Positions 1 to 8,281 of a stretch of 64,000 nucleotides of DNA are shown one piece after another. Position 1 is the stretch's first letter. Every line of letters begins with the position of its first letter. Where the stretch lies: the NCBI RefSeq assembly GCF_023101685.1, contig NZ_CP082164.1, positions 4,526,001-4,590,000 of the forward strand, read 5' to 3'. The notes under the pieces were generated by a model. The model was not told where the DNA came from. It searched no databases and worked only from the letters and a program-made list of their open reading frames with translations. The position numbers and the translations under genes are program-made. The DNA is from Bradyrhizobium sp. 186 (GTDB taxonomy: Bacteria > Pseudomonadota > Alphaproteobacteria > Rhizobiales > Xanthobacteraceae).

Positions 1-1107
1 GAAATCCTCCGTCCCACCGCCATCGAGTTCGGTTGCGGTACGATCACTGCCGCGGCCCGCTTCGCCGAGCGGATCGGCGCCAAGCGGCCGCTCGTTATTT
101 CCGATCCGTTCAATGCGCGCCGCGTCGACAGCCTGGCGCTACCGGGGGCGGTCAAGGTATTCGGCGACGTCAAGCCCGAGCCGGACCTGCCCAATCTCGA
201 GAAGGCGATCGCGATGGCGCGCGAGGTTTGGCCCGATCTCGTCATCGGCTTTGGCGGCGGCAGCGCGATGGATCTCGCCAAGCTGGTCGCGGTGCTCTGC
301 ACCGGCGAGGTGGCCTTTGCGGACGTCGTCGGCGCCGAGAAGGTGGCTGGCCGCAGCGTGGCGCTGATGCAAATTCCGACCACCTCGGGCACCGGCAGCG
401 AAGCCGGCACCCGCGCGCTCGTCACCGATCCCGTCAGCCGCAACAAGCAGGCGGTGCAGAGCCGCTTCATGCTCGCCGATATCGCCATCGTCGACCCTGA
501 TCTCACGATGACTGTGCCGAAGGAGGTCACCGCGGCCACCGGCGTCGATGCGCTCGCGCATTGCGTCGAGGCCTATACCAGCCGCAAGGCGCAACCCATG
601 ATCGATCTCTACGCGATCGAGGGCGCGCGGCTGGTGGGGCGCTATCTCCCGCGCGCCGTGGCCGATGGTGGCGATCGCGAGGCGCGCGCCGGACTTGCGT
701 TGGCGTCGCTCTACGGCGGCTATTGCCTCGGGCCGGTAAACACCACCGCCGGCCATGCCGTGGCCTATCCGCTCGGAACGCGCCACCATGTCGCGCATGG
801 GCTCGCCTGCGCGGTGATCTTTCCGCACACGCTGGCGTTCAACATGCCGGCGGTCGAGGCGAAGACGGTGGCGGTGCTGCAAGCGCTCGGCCTGCCCGAG
901 CGCAAAAATCCAACGCTGGCGTTCGAGGCCACCCATGAATTCTGCACCGGTCTCGGCCTCGAGATGCGGCTGTCCGCGCTCGGCGTGCCCAGGGACGATC
1001 TCGGCGTGATGGCCGACGAGGCGCACGCCATCCGCCGCCTGCTCGACAACAATCCGCGCGACCTCGGCCGGGATGCGATCCTGAAGATGTATGAGGTCGC
1101 GTTCTAG
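1..1107 (+). CDS. Iron-containing alcohol dehydrogenase family protein, 5'-truncated by window edge
   Basis: The reading frame is open from base 1 (first residues EILRPTAIEFG), so the real start lies upstream; an internal ATG at 214 is not the start. The family catalyses NAD(P)-dependent alcohol/aldehyde or maleylacetate-type reductions in the cytoplasm. Visible hallmarks are the nucleotide-binding GFGGGSAMD loop, PTTSGTGSE, and the metal-binding stretch DALAHCVEAY followed by AGHAVAYPLG and HGLACAVIFPH, which supply the Asp and His ligands. The substrate cannot be read. The next gene is a TctC-type binding protein 58 bp downstream on the same strand, which suggests a small catabolic operon for an organic acid. 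Maleylacetate reductase is an alternative within the same family. Confidence 0.9.
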   Translation, partial: EILRPTAIEFGCGTITAAARFAERIGAKRPLVISDPFNARRVDSLALPGAVKVFGDVKPEPDLPNLEKAIAMAREVWPDLVIGFGGGSAMDLAKLVAVLCTGEVAFADVVGAEKVAGRSVALMQIPTTSGTGSEAGTRALVTDPVSRNKQAVQSRFMLADIAIVDPDLTMTVPKEVTAATGVDALAHCVEAYTSRKAQPMIDLYAIEGARLVGRYLPRAVADGGDREARAGLALASLYGGYCLGPVNTTAGHAVAYPLGTRHHVAHGLACAVIFPHTLAFNMPAVEAKTVAVLQALGLPERKNPTLAFEATHEFCTGLGLEMRLSALGVPRDDLGVMADEAHAIRRLLDNNPRDLGRDAILKMYEVAF

Positions 1108-1165
1108 CCCCTCCCGCCGCGCGCGGCAGCCAATCAATAACAGACAGATAACAGAGGAAACTTCG

Positions 1166-2137
1166 ATGAAATCGATATGGCTTGTTCTTGCCTCAGTCAT
1201 GCTGCTGGCGACGTCACCGGCCAAAGCGCAGGATGGCTATCCGTCCAAGCAGGTGACGGTGATCGTTCCCTTCGCCGCCGGCGGCACCGCTGACATCTTC
1301 GCGCGTATGGTCTCCAACCACTTGCAGATGAAGCTGGGCAAGCCGTTCGTGGTCGAGAATGTCGGCGGCGCCGGCTCGATTCTTGGCGTGACCCGGCTGG
1401 CGAAGTCGGCGCCGGATGGAATCACGATCGGTGTTGCCAGCACGTCCGCGCTCGCGATCAATCCGTCGCTGTACGGGCCGAAGCTCAGCTACCAGCCGGA
1501 CAAGGATCTGGCGCCGGTCGCCCAGATCAGCGTCGTACCCAACGTCCTCGTGGTAAACCCCGACAAGATCAAGGCGCGGACCATGCCGGAGCTGATTGCC
1601 TATCTGAAGGCGAACCCGGACAAGGTCTCGTTCGGCTCGGCCGGCGTCGGCACCTCGCAGCATCTCGCCGGCGAGCTGTTTCAGCAGATGACCGGCACCA
1701 AGATGGTGCACGTGCCCTACAAGGGCTCGAGCCAGATGCTGACGGACCTCCTGAGCGGCCAGATCGATCTCGCCTTCGACAACGTGCCGCTGCTGCTGCC
1801 GCAGGTGAAGACCGGCCAGCTCGCGCTGCTTGCGACCGCAACGCCGAAGCGCGCCGCCTTCGACCCCGAGATTCCCGCCGTCGCCGAGTTCCTGCCGGGT
1901 TTCGAGGCCGTGGCCTGGCACGGCTTCTTCGTTCCCGCCGCGACGCCGAAGCCGATCGTCGAAAAGCTCTCCGCCGAGATCCGCGCCTTCATGCAGCAGC
2001 CGGACACGGTGCAGAAGATGGCCGAGCTCGGCGCCACCGCAGTGGCGCAGGATGCCGAGCCGTTCGCGGCTTACATCGCCTCGGAGACGCAGCGGTGGAA
2101 GAAGGTGATCGAGGCTGCGAACATCAAGCTGGAGTAG
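1166..2137 (+). CDS. Tripartite tricarboxylate transporter substrate-binding protein (TctC/Bug family)
   Basis: This is a periplasmic solute-binding protein of the Bug family, usually partnered with TctA/TctB membrane subunits, although many alphaproteobacterial copies are orphans. The start is the ATG at 1166 (MKSIWLVLASV), with AGAGGA about 8 bp upstream. Residues 1-22 form a signal peptide ending SPAKAQ. The mature protein opens YPSKQVTVIVPFAAGGTAD, typical of the family, and GSAGVGTSQHLAGELF and VPYKGSSQMLTDLLSGQID are further family blocks. Its length of 323 aa is normal. No TctA/B genes follow; the island junction begins 188 bp downstream. The ligand is unknown. Confidence 0.9.
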   Translation: MKSIWLVLASVMLLATSPAKAQDGYPSKQVTVIVPFAAGGTADIFARMVSNHLQMKLGKPFVVENVGGAGSILGVTRLAKSAPDGITIGVASTSALAINPSLYGPKLSYQPDKDLAPVAQISVVPNVLVVNPDKIKARTMPELIAYLKANPDKVSFGSAGVGTSQHLAGELFQQMTGTKMVHVPYKGSSQMLTDLLSGQIDLAFDNVPLLLPQVKTGQLALLATATPKRAAFDPEIPAVAEFLPGFEAVAWHGFFVPAATPKPIVEKLSAEIRAFMQQPDTVQKMAELGATAVAQDAEPFAAYIASETQRWKKVIEAANIKLE

Positions 2138-2325
2138 TTTCCAGGCCGATCGTCTGGCGACATTCGAAGTGGCTCGGGGCCGGATTGCGGCTTGGCGCGC
2201 AGGTCCGGCCAAGCTTCGTGCGTGCATGAAGCTCGCTCGCAGCACTCATCGTGATGCATGGGGATGACGGTGCTCCGAGCAGAGCGCTTGCCTCTGACCA
2301 TCCGAATGTGAGGGACTGATCTGGG

Positions 2326-2351
2326 CTGGCTGGGGAACTAGGATTCGAACC
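2326..2351. repeat. Distal attachment-site copy (26-bp direct repeat of the tRNA-Gln 3' end)
   Basis: It is identical over 26 bp to 39969-39994 and includes CTGGGGAACTAGGATTCGAA, the acceptor stem and T-arm of tRNA-Gln. The sequence to its right (CAACACTCG) no longer matches a tRNA, so this is the displaced end and not a functional gene. Confidence 0.92.
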
Positions 2352-2814
2352 AACACTCGATCGCGAGATCAAAAACCACTGGCCTGCAGCACTTTCCTGT
2401 TTTGCCGCGGTGGTCGTGTTAAGTCACTTTGGACCATTGCCGTGGACCATTCAAGCGGCGGCGGGAATCGGCACGCCAACGCCGCCATGGGCGGCTATGG
2501 GCTGGGGTCAGGGGAAGCTGGCAGATGCGGGCAGGGTGGTCCTGACGGCAGCGGTCGGTCGTGCCCCGGGGGCGGTAGCGCAGCCGCTCGCGAGCGCCGG
2601 TGATCGGCGATGGCCTGGCGCCGGTATCGCCCAATGGTCGATCACACGGGAGGCTGCCTGCTCTGCGTAGGAGTCAAGCACAAACGTCGGCCTTACCCCC
2701 AGAAGCGTCTAATCCAGACCGACGGTGAGGGAGTCCGGTTCACCACCAACTCCGGACACGCCCGCGCCACCGCATTTGACGCGATGTGCCAACAACGGAC
2801 CAAGGCGGTGCCGG
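2352..2814. other. Left island end, no convincing gene
   Basis: Apart from the TGGACCATT pair and CCGCGGTGGTC (2405-2415, found inverted at 39904-39914), I see no gene here. The short open frames have no family motifs or ribosome-binding sites. It probably contains the left arm of the attachment site. Confidence 0.5.
2430..2451 (+). repeat. Left-end paired TGGACCATT motifs (candidate integrase arm sites)
   Basis: TGGACCATT occurs at 2430-2438 and again at 2443-2451, with starts 13 bp apart. The same pair with the same 13-bp phasing lies just inside the other island end (39889 and 39902). The motifs start 79 bp from the core repeat. A binding role for the recombinase is inference. Confidence 0.5.
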
Positions 2815-3446
2815 TCAGTCGCATGGCCCGGGTGGCCGATCTAAGATGCCCGCCTGTGCCCAGATTGATGGGATCTTGCGCCATACATCATATTGCGAAG
2901 CCCGCACCAGCGGTGAGGGGTGGGCTGAAACGAAAACCCGGAAGCCTAGGGGCTCAACAAGCGGTTTGGCCCGCTGTGCTTTTTTTCCAACGAGTATGAC
3001 GGTGCGCAGCTTCGGCAGCAACGGTAGCAAGCCTCTCAGAGCAGCCACGCCTGCCGAAAGCTCCGCCTTGGTTATCTTGCGCGTGCCGTTCCATCCGGGG
3101 ACCACGTTCCAGATAACCGTGCGGTCGCGGCACAGGTTCGCCTCTTTCATAAAGTCGAAGGTTGCCTTCGCCGTCGGATCGTCGTTGTTGCGCGAGATGA
3201 ATCCAGACCCCTTTCCGCCCGCAGATGTCATTCGCCCAGGCTTCTCGAACAGGAAAAGCATATCGGCTTTTGCGCCGCCATCGAGCGGTCGAAATTTGGA
3301 AACTCCCAATCCGGATGTGCCTTTTCAAGCTTCGCAACAAAGCACGTAAACCGCGCGATGTGCGGATCGCGCAGCATCGCCGTACGCAGCGCGACGGCTT
3401 CGCGCGAACGAAGAGAACGAGCACAATCGGAATCTTCACCGATCAC
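2815..3446 (-). pseudogene. Uracil-DNA glycosylase superfamily protein, frameshifted
   Basis: Two overlapping frames together encode one protein. The N-terminal frame (3446 down to about 3290, GTG start) reads LRDPHIARFTCFVAKLEK then DWEFPNFD. The C-terminal frame continues PLDGGAKADMLFLFEKPGR and runs to the stop at 2815. The family consensus there is roughly FDPLDGG-x3-KxLFLLExPG, so a single base is missing in the string TTTCGACCGCTCG around 3290-3300. The rest looks intact: GFISRNNDDPTAK, NVVPGWNG, VILVGKKAQRA and SAHPSPLVR correspond to conserved family blocks. Proteins of this fold excise uracil or related bases from DNA. Either the gene is inactivated or there is a sequencing error. 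It is isolated at the left end of the island. Confidence 0.75.
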
Positions 3447-3862
3447 AATTCATGTCCATCCCAAGCTTAGCTGACGGAATGCTAACCGCGAAGTAGTGCA
3501 TGGTCAAAGAGGTATTACGTGTCGTTTCCGTGGGGCGGGTCTGATTGGGTCAAAGTGAGAGGTCCGGCTTGCAACCGGCAGGTCGGCTCTACCCCCAATT
3601 CCAGGAAATGGCCCTGCACCTCGCAAACGGACGCTTTGTGCACAAGCGGAATCCAAAGCTTGGTTAGCGGAAGTCGTAATTCTATTCGATGACCTCATCG
3701 GCGCGTGAATATCAGAGCTGTCCGGAACAACTCGCTGGGGCGCGCGGACACTCATCCCGATCCCCAACCTCTGGAGCAATTGAAATCGTTAACGGATTTG
3801 TGGAATGTCTTTGCGTCTCATCTCTATGAAGCACGGCGCAAGAGCTGATCGTATCGGCAGGG
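3447..3862. other. Intergenic stretch, no gene recognised
   Basis: About 415 bp without a convincing gene. The short open frames on both strands lack start signals and recognisable motifs. I see no strong hairpin or tandem repeat. Confidence 0.4.
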
Positions 3863-4186
3863 TCAACGGCGTGCAGCTCGTCTTTGGAGCCAAGCCTGGA
3901 CAAGCTGCTCGATATTCCCAAGCGCCGCTTCGAGCGTCAGAAGAAGCTCATCGCACTCGTCGGGAGTTCTTCCTTCTTCGACAAAGCCGAGTGCACGGAT
4001 CTCCCATGAGTCGCGAAGAAAATCGTCCGCGAATTGCAGACGTCGTGAATCGTCTTCGTTTGAAGGAAGTCCTCGCACGGCGGGGGCGAGCGCCTTAATC
4101 CTTTGCAAAAGGAGATCGCGGGCAGCACCGAGGTTACCCGCCACAAGCTCCGCTCTTCGGAATTGGTCTGGGGTTAGAATAGTCAT
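3863..4186 (-). CDS. Hypothetical helical protein (107 aa)
   Basis: I do not recognise this protein. The chosen start is the ATG at 4186 (MTILTPDQFRRAELVAGNLG); an upstream in-frame start at 4225 would add 13 residues (MFYVAHQCGVLER) that look less natural. The sequence is rich in Leu, Ala, Glu and Arg and predicted to be alpha-helical, with no membrane segment or cysteine motif. It ends AWLQRRAARR. It lies alone between the glycosylase remnant and the coupling-protein gene and is transcribed divergently from the latter. A regulatory role is possible but not shown. Confidence 0.5.
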   Translation of the reverse strand: MTILTPDQFRRAELVAGNLGAARDLLLQRIKALAPAVRGLPSNEDDSRRLQFADDFLRDSWEIRALGFVEEGRTPDECDELLLTLEAALGNIEQLVQAWLQRRAARR

Positions 4187-4344
4187 TCGTTCAAGTACTC
4201 CACATTGATGCGCAACGTAGAACACACTCTTACTAACGAGGATTATTCACGAAGCTTAAAAAGCGTTGGTGTTCTTTGCCCTAACGTAAGACTTCTTCTG
4301 ATTATCTAGAGGTCAATGAAACAAGAAGAAGCATCTCACAGAAT

Positions 4345-6033
4345 ATGAAACCGACTTTTCCAAGAATATCGCTGACACTTATCATTGTTTGTTTTGCGCT
4401 TACGGTGGGCTATCCGGCCGCCTTTATTGCTCAGCATGGTTGGTTTGCAGTGAGTTGGCCATCAGAACTCACCGGCGTTTCGCCCGCCGCCTGGGCGCTT
4501 CATCTTTTCGATCGCTTTATCAACTTTCCGATGATCTTCGGCACGTATTGGGATATGGCGCGGGGTCAGTCGCCCGCCTTCGCTGGTGGCGGGGTCGTCC
4601 AGTCCTATGCCATCTCGGCCGTGACAGCCTTCATTGCCGCGCTCCTTCTCCTCGGTGGCAAGCTTCCCTCGCTCCGCGACAATTCAGGAGTCTATGGCGA
4701 TGCCAGCTGGGCGTCGGACCGAACTGTCAGTAAAATGAATAAGGGGTTAGAGGTCGGCATCGATCCCATCAGCGGCAAAGCGGTACGGATCCAGGTGGAG
4801 GGAAACCTTCTCACCATCGCGCCACCTCGAACAGGGAAAACTGGTGGCTTCATTATTCCAAACCTAACATTTCCAGAACCTGATGCTTGGGCAGGGCCAG
4901 CCGTGGTAATCGATCCAAAAGGCGATGCTTACCGAGCCGTCAAGCGTCGCCGTGAATCAATGGGGCGCGTTGTGCGCTGTATCGATCCTCTCAATCTCGC
5001 CGGCGGAGCGGACCGATGGAATCCCCTTCTACTCGTAGATCCGACAGACATCCTCTATCTTCAAAGCATGGCCCTGTCTCTTTTGCCCCCCGTTAAGGAG
5101 GCAAATGAAAACAGTTATTTTCACAGCCGAGCGAGCGATCTGATCGTCGCCGCAATCCTGGCAACGGTGCGCAATGGAAAAGCCGATCCGGTCGGAGCAG
5201 CTCTGCTTCTTATGAAGCCCGATGACATGCTGAAGGCAGCCCGCAGCGCAACAGATCATTCCTCTCAGGCTGCAGTTGCAATACTTGAGATGGATGCGAA
5301 ATCTCGCGACAGCATAACATCGACCGCGCAGCAAGCCACAGTGTGGCTGCGGGACAATCGTATGCAAGAGGTCGTGCAAGCTCATACTTTTGAACTTGCG
5401 GACCTCGCCGCCGGCAATGTCGATCTTTTTGTTGTCTTACCTGCCGGAGAAGAGAAAAAGATTCTTGCGCCATATGTGCGCTGGCTGCTTGCTGATCTAT
5501 TCGCGTCCGTGCGCAAAAATCGACCTAAAGAACGGATTATTGCTTTCATCGACGAGGCATTTGTGCTTGGTCGATTTGACGCCATCTTGAACGGCGTCGG
5601 AGAGTTACCGGGCTACGGATTGTCAATTTGGACGTTTTGGCAGTCTCGATCTCAACTCGTTGATACGTACAACGTCAACGGGGCCGATACCATGATTGCC
5701 ACTGCAGAAATGCTCAGCATCTTCAATCTTCCGGCGTCGCTGCCAAAAGAGAACGAGTATTGGTCGAACGCAATCGGCACCTACACCGGGATCAAAATCA
5801 CAACGACGCCTGACTCCAAGACGGGAAAGCCGGTTCAGACGAAAACGACCGAAGCATTGCGGCTTGTGCCCGCCTCTGATCTCCCAAAGGTGCTACAGAA
5901 GAACCAAATTATGTTCTTGAACAGCCTGTCCCACACACCGGACCGGGTTAAGCTAAAGCGCACGGTTGCTCATGATGACCCGCGCTTTGCATCGTTTGTC
6001 GATTTTCAGCCACCAGTAGGCAAGAGCGGCTGA
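4345..6033 (+). CDS. virD4: Type IV coupling protein, VirD4/TraG family
   Basis: This inner-membrane ATPase links a relaxosome to a type IV secretion channel. The N-terminus has two membrane segments (about residues 8-30 and 85-104), followed by the cytoplasmic ATPase domain. Walker A is APPRTGKTGG (about 159-168), followed by FIIPNLTFPEP and VIDPKGDAY, typical of VirD4. Walker B is IIAFIDEAFVLG, near residue 400. YGLSIWTFWQSRSQL is the conserved block that follows in this family. The length of 562 aa is normal. It faces the accessory genes at 6040-7781, and a relaxase lies 2.2 kb downstream. No other secretion-channel gene is present, so it must dock on a helper apparatus. Confidence 0.92.
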   Translation: MKPTFPRISLTLIIVCFALTVGYPAAFIAQHGWFAVSWPSELTGVSPAAWALHLFDRFINFPMIFGTYWDMARGQSPAFAGGGVVQSYAISAVTAFIAALLLLGGKLPSLRDNSGVYGDASWASDRTVSKMNKGLEVGIDPISGKAVRIQVEGNLLTIAPPRTGKTGGFIIPNLTFPEPDAWAGPAVVIDPKGDAYRAVKRRRESMGRVVRCIDPLNLAGGADRWNPLLLVDPTDILYLQSMALSLLPPVKEANENSYFHSRASDLIVAAILATVRNGKADPVGAALLLMKPDDMLKAARSATDHSSQAAVAILEMDAKSRDSITSTAQQATVWLRDNRMQEVVQAHTFELADLAAGNVDLFVVLPAGEEKKILAPYVRWLLADLFASVRKNRPKERIIAFIDEAFVLGRFDAILNGVGELPGYGLSIWTFWQSRSQLVDTYNVNGADTMIATAEMLSIFNLPASLPKENEYWSNAIGTYTGIKITTTPDSKTGKPVQTKTTEALRLVPASDLPKVLQKNQIMFLNSLSHTPDRVKLKRTVAHDDPRFASFVDFQPPVGKSG

Positions 6034-6039
6034 GTGTCT

Positions 6040-6597
6040 TTATGGGTGGGGGGCGACATTAACTTCGGCTATCGCATAACCTTGTTGTGGATGCCACTTC
6101 CGGAAGAAGTAAGATCCGTCGGGCCGCATCATTAGCACAAGACTTTCGCCGGCCGGCACTATGCGTCTGATAATTTCACCGGTCGGCATCCTCCAATCAA
6201 CGGTCATTGGGCTGGAGGCGACGATAAGCTGGCCTGTGTTGCGCCATACGGCGTAGAATAGCCATCCTATGGGCACAATGAAAACAGCGACATAGCAAGC
6301 TCCAAGCAACGATGACAAAAGCCTGGCCCGGCTTCGACGAAATATAGCCCGTGCCCGCCAAGTCACGGCCTGCCACTTTGGTGGCGCGTCACCAATCAAG
6401 ATCGACTTCCGAATTTCGTGTCTCTCGTTCGGAAGCAGATCGGGATCATCGAATGCGTTGAGGCGCTGTGCTTTTGATAGTTTCAGCAATTCTGCAAGCC
6501 GAATCTTACTAACCGTTTCGAGTTGACGCTCAACCTCTGTCACTCGGTTAGCCGCAGCCTTATATTTCTTGTTCAACGCGTCCTTCTTGCCGCTCAT
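6040..6597 (-). CDS. Hypothetical membrane protein of the mobilisation cluster (185 aa)
   Basis: The start is placed at the ATG at 6597 (MSGKKDALNKKYK), which overlaps the TGA of the upstream ATPase gene as ATGA, a sign of translational coupling. A longer start at 6609 is possible. The N-terminal third is charged and probably coiled coil (TEVERQLETVSKIRLAELLK). One hydrophobic segment follows near residues 95-118 (LLGACYVAVFIVPIGWLFYAV), and the C-terminal part carries FRKWHPQQGYAIAEV. I recognise no family. Its position in an operon with a ParA-like ATPase and a small basic protein, convergent with virD4, suggests an accessory role in transfer. That is context-based inference. Confidence 0.6.
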   Translation of the reverse strand: MSGKKDALNKKYKAAANRVTEVERQLETVSKIRLAELLKLSKAQRLNAFDDPDLLPNERHEIRKSILIGDAPPKWQAVTWRARAIFRRSRARLLSSLLGACYVAVFIVPIGWLFYAVWRNTGQLIVASSPMTVDWRMPTGEIIRRIVPAGESLVLMMRPDGSYFFRKWHPQQGYAIAEVNVAPHP

Positions 6598-7313
6598 CCA
6601 ATCAACCACTCTGCGGCTGGCCTTACAGCCTCCATGGCGTCTCTTCTGAACCGTTCAAGATCTTTTTGAATGCGGAGCCCGGGCCCGATCCCGTGTCGTG
6701 CGCGCAGTTTCTCGGGATCGATCCGCTTAATGCTTCCCAAACCGCCATCTTGCAGAATTTCCTCGGCGCCTTTTTCCAGCATCTGTTGCTCGAAGGAACT
6801 TACCGTCACGCCTTTGCTGTTTTTCCTCATCCAGTCGGCGTCCACATTTTCGTGCAGCCGGTTCTCGATCAGGAATTGGGCCGCCGTCCACGATTTGGTC
6901 GACGAAAGGATAGATGATGCCGCCGCAAGAGCGGCGTGTTCTGTCGTTACAATGACGCACACACCAAGTTCGCAACCACGACTCGACAAGAAGGGCGCAC
7001 TCTCCGCGATCACGCTTAAAAGCGTGAATGACGTGTTCGCGCCTACATCGACGATCGTTGGTGCCTTCGCAGCTTCCAGTGCCGCCAGTACACCGTCAAA
7101 TTCTGCGCGGGAAGCTTTACCACCCGTTTTCTCAATAGCCTCGCGGTCAGCGCGCATTTTGAAGAAGGTGACACGCTCTCCAAGCTCGATCATGCGTGGG
7201 CTCGCGTCGATCTCGATCACGGGCGCACCGTCGATCGCTTCAGCCAAAGCCCGCGCGAAAACGGTCTTTCCCACGCCGCCTTTTTCTTGAGCGATCATCA
7301 AAATGCGAGGCAT
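6594..7313 (-). CDS. ParA/MinD-like P-loop ATPase of the mobilisation module
   Basis: The deviant Walker A motif EKGGVGKT lies at residues 10-17, directly after MPRILMIAQ, as in ParA/VirC1/TraL proteins. VIEIDASPRM follows, and TIVDVGANTS matches the Walker B region of the family. The length of 239 aa fits TraL-like ATPases of conjugation regions, which help position or load the transfer machinery at the pole or membrane. The gene overlaps its downstream neighbour by ATGA and follows the upstream 155-aa gene with no gap (7314/7313), so the three form one operon. A partition role for an excised form of the element is an alternative. Confidence 0.75.
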   Translation of the reverse strand: MPRILMIAQEKGGVGKTVFARALAEAIDGAPVIEIDASPRMIELGERVTFFKMRADREAIEKTGGKASRAEFDGVLAALEAAKAPTIVDVGANTSFTLLSVIAESAPFLSSRGCELGVCVIVTTEHAALAAASSILSSTKSWTAAQFLIENRLHENVDADWMRKNSKGVTVSSFEQQMLEKGAEEILQDGGLGSIKRIDPEKLRARHGIGPGLRIQKDLERFRRDAMEAVRPAAEWLIG

Positions 7314-7781
7314 TCAGTCTTCCTTTTTTAGTATAGTTTGAAGCCTCTGCAACGCGTCGCGTCGCAGACCTTCCGCGGTCGATGTGGGTGGTTGGCTGGT
7401 GTCTGGGAAAACGTTCGCAAAGTCAGGTGAGAGTGTCAGCGGCCTGACTGGTCCCGCTGCCTTCTCAGTCGTATCGTTTCTGTTGCGATGGACGACCTTT
7501 GCCGCCTTCCGACGCACTTGATCCTCGATCTGGGTCACGAGCGCCGTAAGTCTGTTCGTCGTCAGAGGAACCCGGTCTCTTCCCTGAACGACCCCCTGCG
7601 CCCCAAGCGCCTCCGCAATCGCCGGCCATGACACCCCTGTCTTCCTGAGCTCATAGATGACCGGAAGGGCGGCCCGGACGGCTTTGGTCGTCCCAAGCGT
7701 CTCCCTGCCGACGCCAGTCGCTGAACGCGCGCCATGGAGGCGCTGAGCGTCTTGGCGAAGCTTCTTAGGATCTAGGGACAT
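7314..7781 (-). CDS. Small HTH-like mobilisation accessory protein (155 aa)
   Basis: The start is the ATG at 7781 (MSLDPKKLRQDAQRLHG), with AGGG about 8 bp upstream. The block YELRKTGVSWPAIAEALG then LTTNRLTALVTQIED has the pattern of a helix-turn-helix region also seen in small TraK/MobC-like conjugation proteins. The remainder is polar and low in complexity. It is the first gene of the minus-strand operon with the ParA-like ATPase and the membrane protein, and it is transcribed away from the CTAG-rich region that separates it from the relaxase operon. A role in binding the transfer origin is inferred from location and from its basic, HTH-like sequence. Confidence 0.55.
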   Translation of the reverse strand: MSLDPKKLRQDAQRLHGARSATGVGRETLGTTKAVRAALPVIYELRKTGVSWPAIAEALGAQGVVQGRDRVPLTTNRLTALVTQIEDQVRRKAAKVVHRNRNDTTEKAAGPVRPLTLSPDFANVFPDTSQPPTSTAEGLRRDALQRLQTILKKED

Positions 7782-7905
7782 AAATCTGACCCTAGGCAAT
7801 TCCAACGAACTAGCCAGTGCTAGTCATGCTAGGGGTTACCAGTCCAAGCACTAGTCATTTACTATTTTAACTAAATTGCACACCACACGCACTAAAGTTG
7901 CTACC
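7772..7905. promoter_or_regulatory. CTAG-rich divergent intergenic region, candidate oriT/operator
   Basis: Six CTAG tetranucleotides start within 80 bp, at 7772, 7792, 7810, 7820, 7829 and 7851. The octamer CTAGTCAT is repeated at 7820-7827 and 7851-7858. The run from about 7850 to 7900 is AT-rich. The region lies between the accessory operon (minus strand) and the RHH-relaxase operon (plus strand), where transfer origins and RHH operators usually sit. Confidence 0.4.
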
Positions 7906-8014
7906 GGCTAACCACGATCGAAATCGATCCGAATCCGGCCTTGTTGCGCCGGCTACGCCGTGCGACGGCCAAAGCGGTCGGCAGCAGTAATCGCCGAAGG
8001 CATCTGGAGAACTC

Positions 8015-8281
8015 ATGACCGCCTACACGGTTCAGATCGAGAAGACGCTCGCGGAGCGACTTGAGCGGGCCGCTAATACCGCGAAGGTATCGCCTGTCGA
8101 CCTGATTGAAGAGTGCGTCAGGCAACATCTGGATATTGCGATTCGACACCTTGCCCTGGTTGAACGTCTAGAGGCAGTCGATCAGGGGCTGCTGGAATTG
8201 GCGACCTTCGTCGGCGAGGCGACCGCTGGCGGCGATGTCGACGTTTCCAGCTTGTGCCGATACTCGCCTGCAAAGGTATGA
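8015..8281 (+). CDS. Ribbon-helix-helix protein upstream of relaxase (88 aa)
   Basis: The N-terminus TAYTVQIEKTLAERLERAANTAKVSPVDLIEECVRQHL follows the beta-strand, helix, helix layout of Arc/MetJ/CopG-type DNA-binding proteins. Proteins of this type beside relaxases bind the transfer origin as relaxosome components and often repress their own operon. The C-terminal half (about 50-88) is acidic and helical. The stop codon overlaps the ATG of the relaxase gene (ATGA at 8278-8281), indicating translational coupling. The CTAG repeats upstream are plausible binding sites, but that link is inferred. Confidence 0.7.
   Translation: MTAYTVQIEKTLAERLERAANTAKVSPVDLIEECVRQHLDIAIRHLALVERLEAVDQGLLELATFVGEATAGGDVDVSSLCRYSPAKV

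Noticed and set aside
139..1224. Long minus-strand open frame opposite the alcohol dehydrogenase
   Set aside because: It is an antisense shadow in high-GC DNA; the plus frame has clear family motifs.
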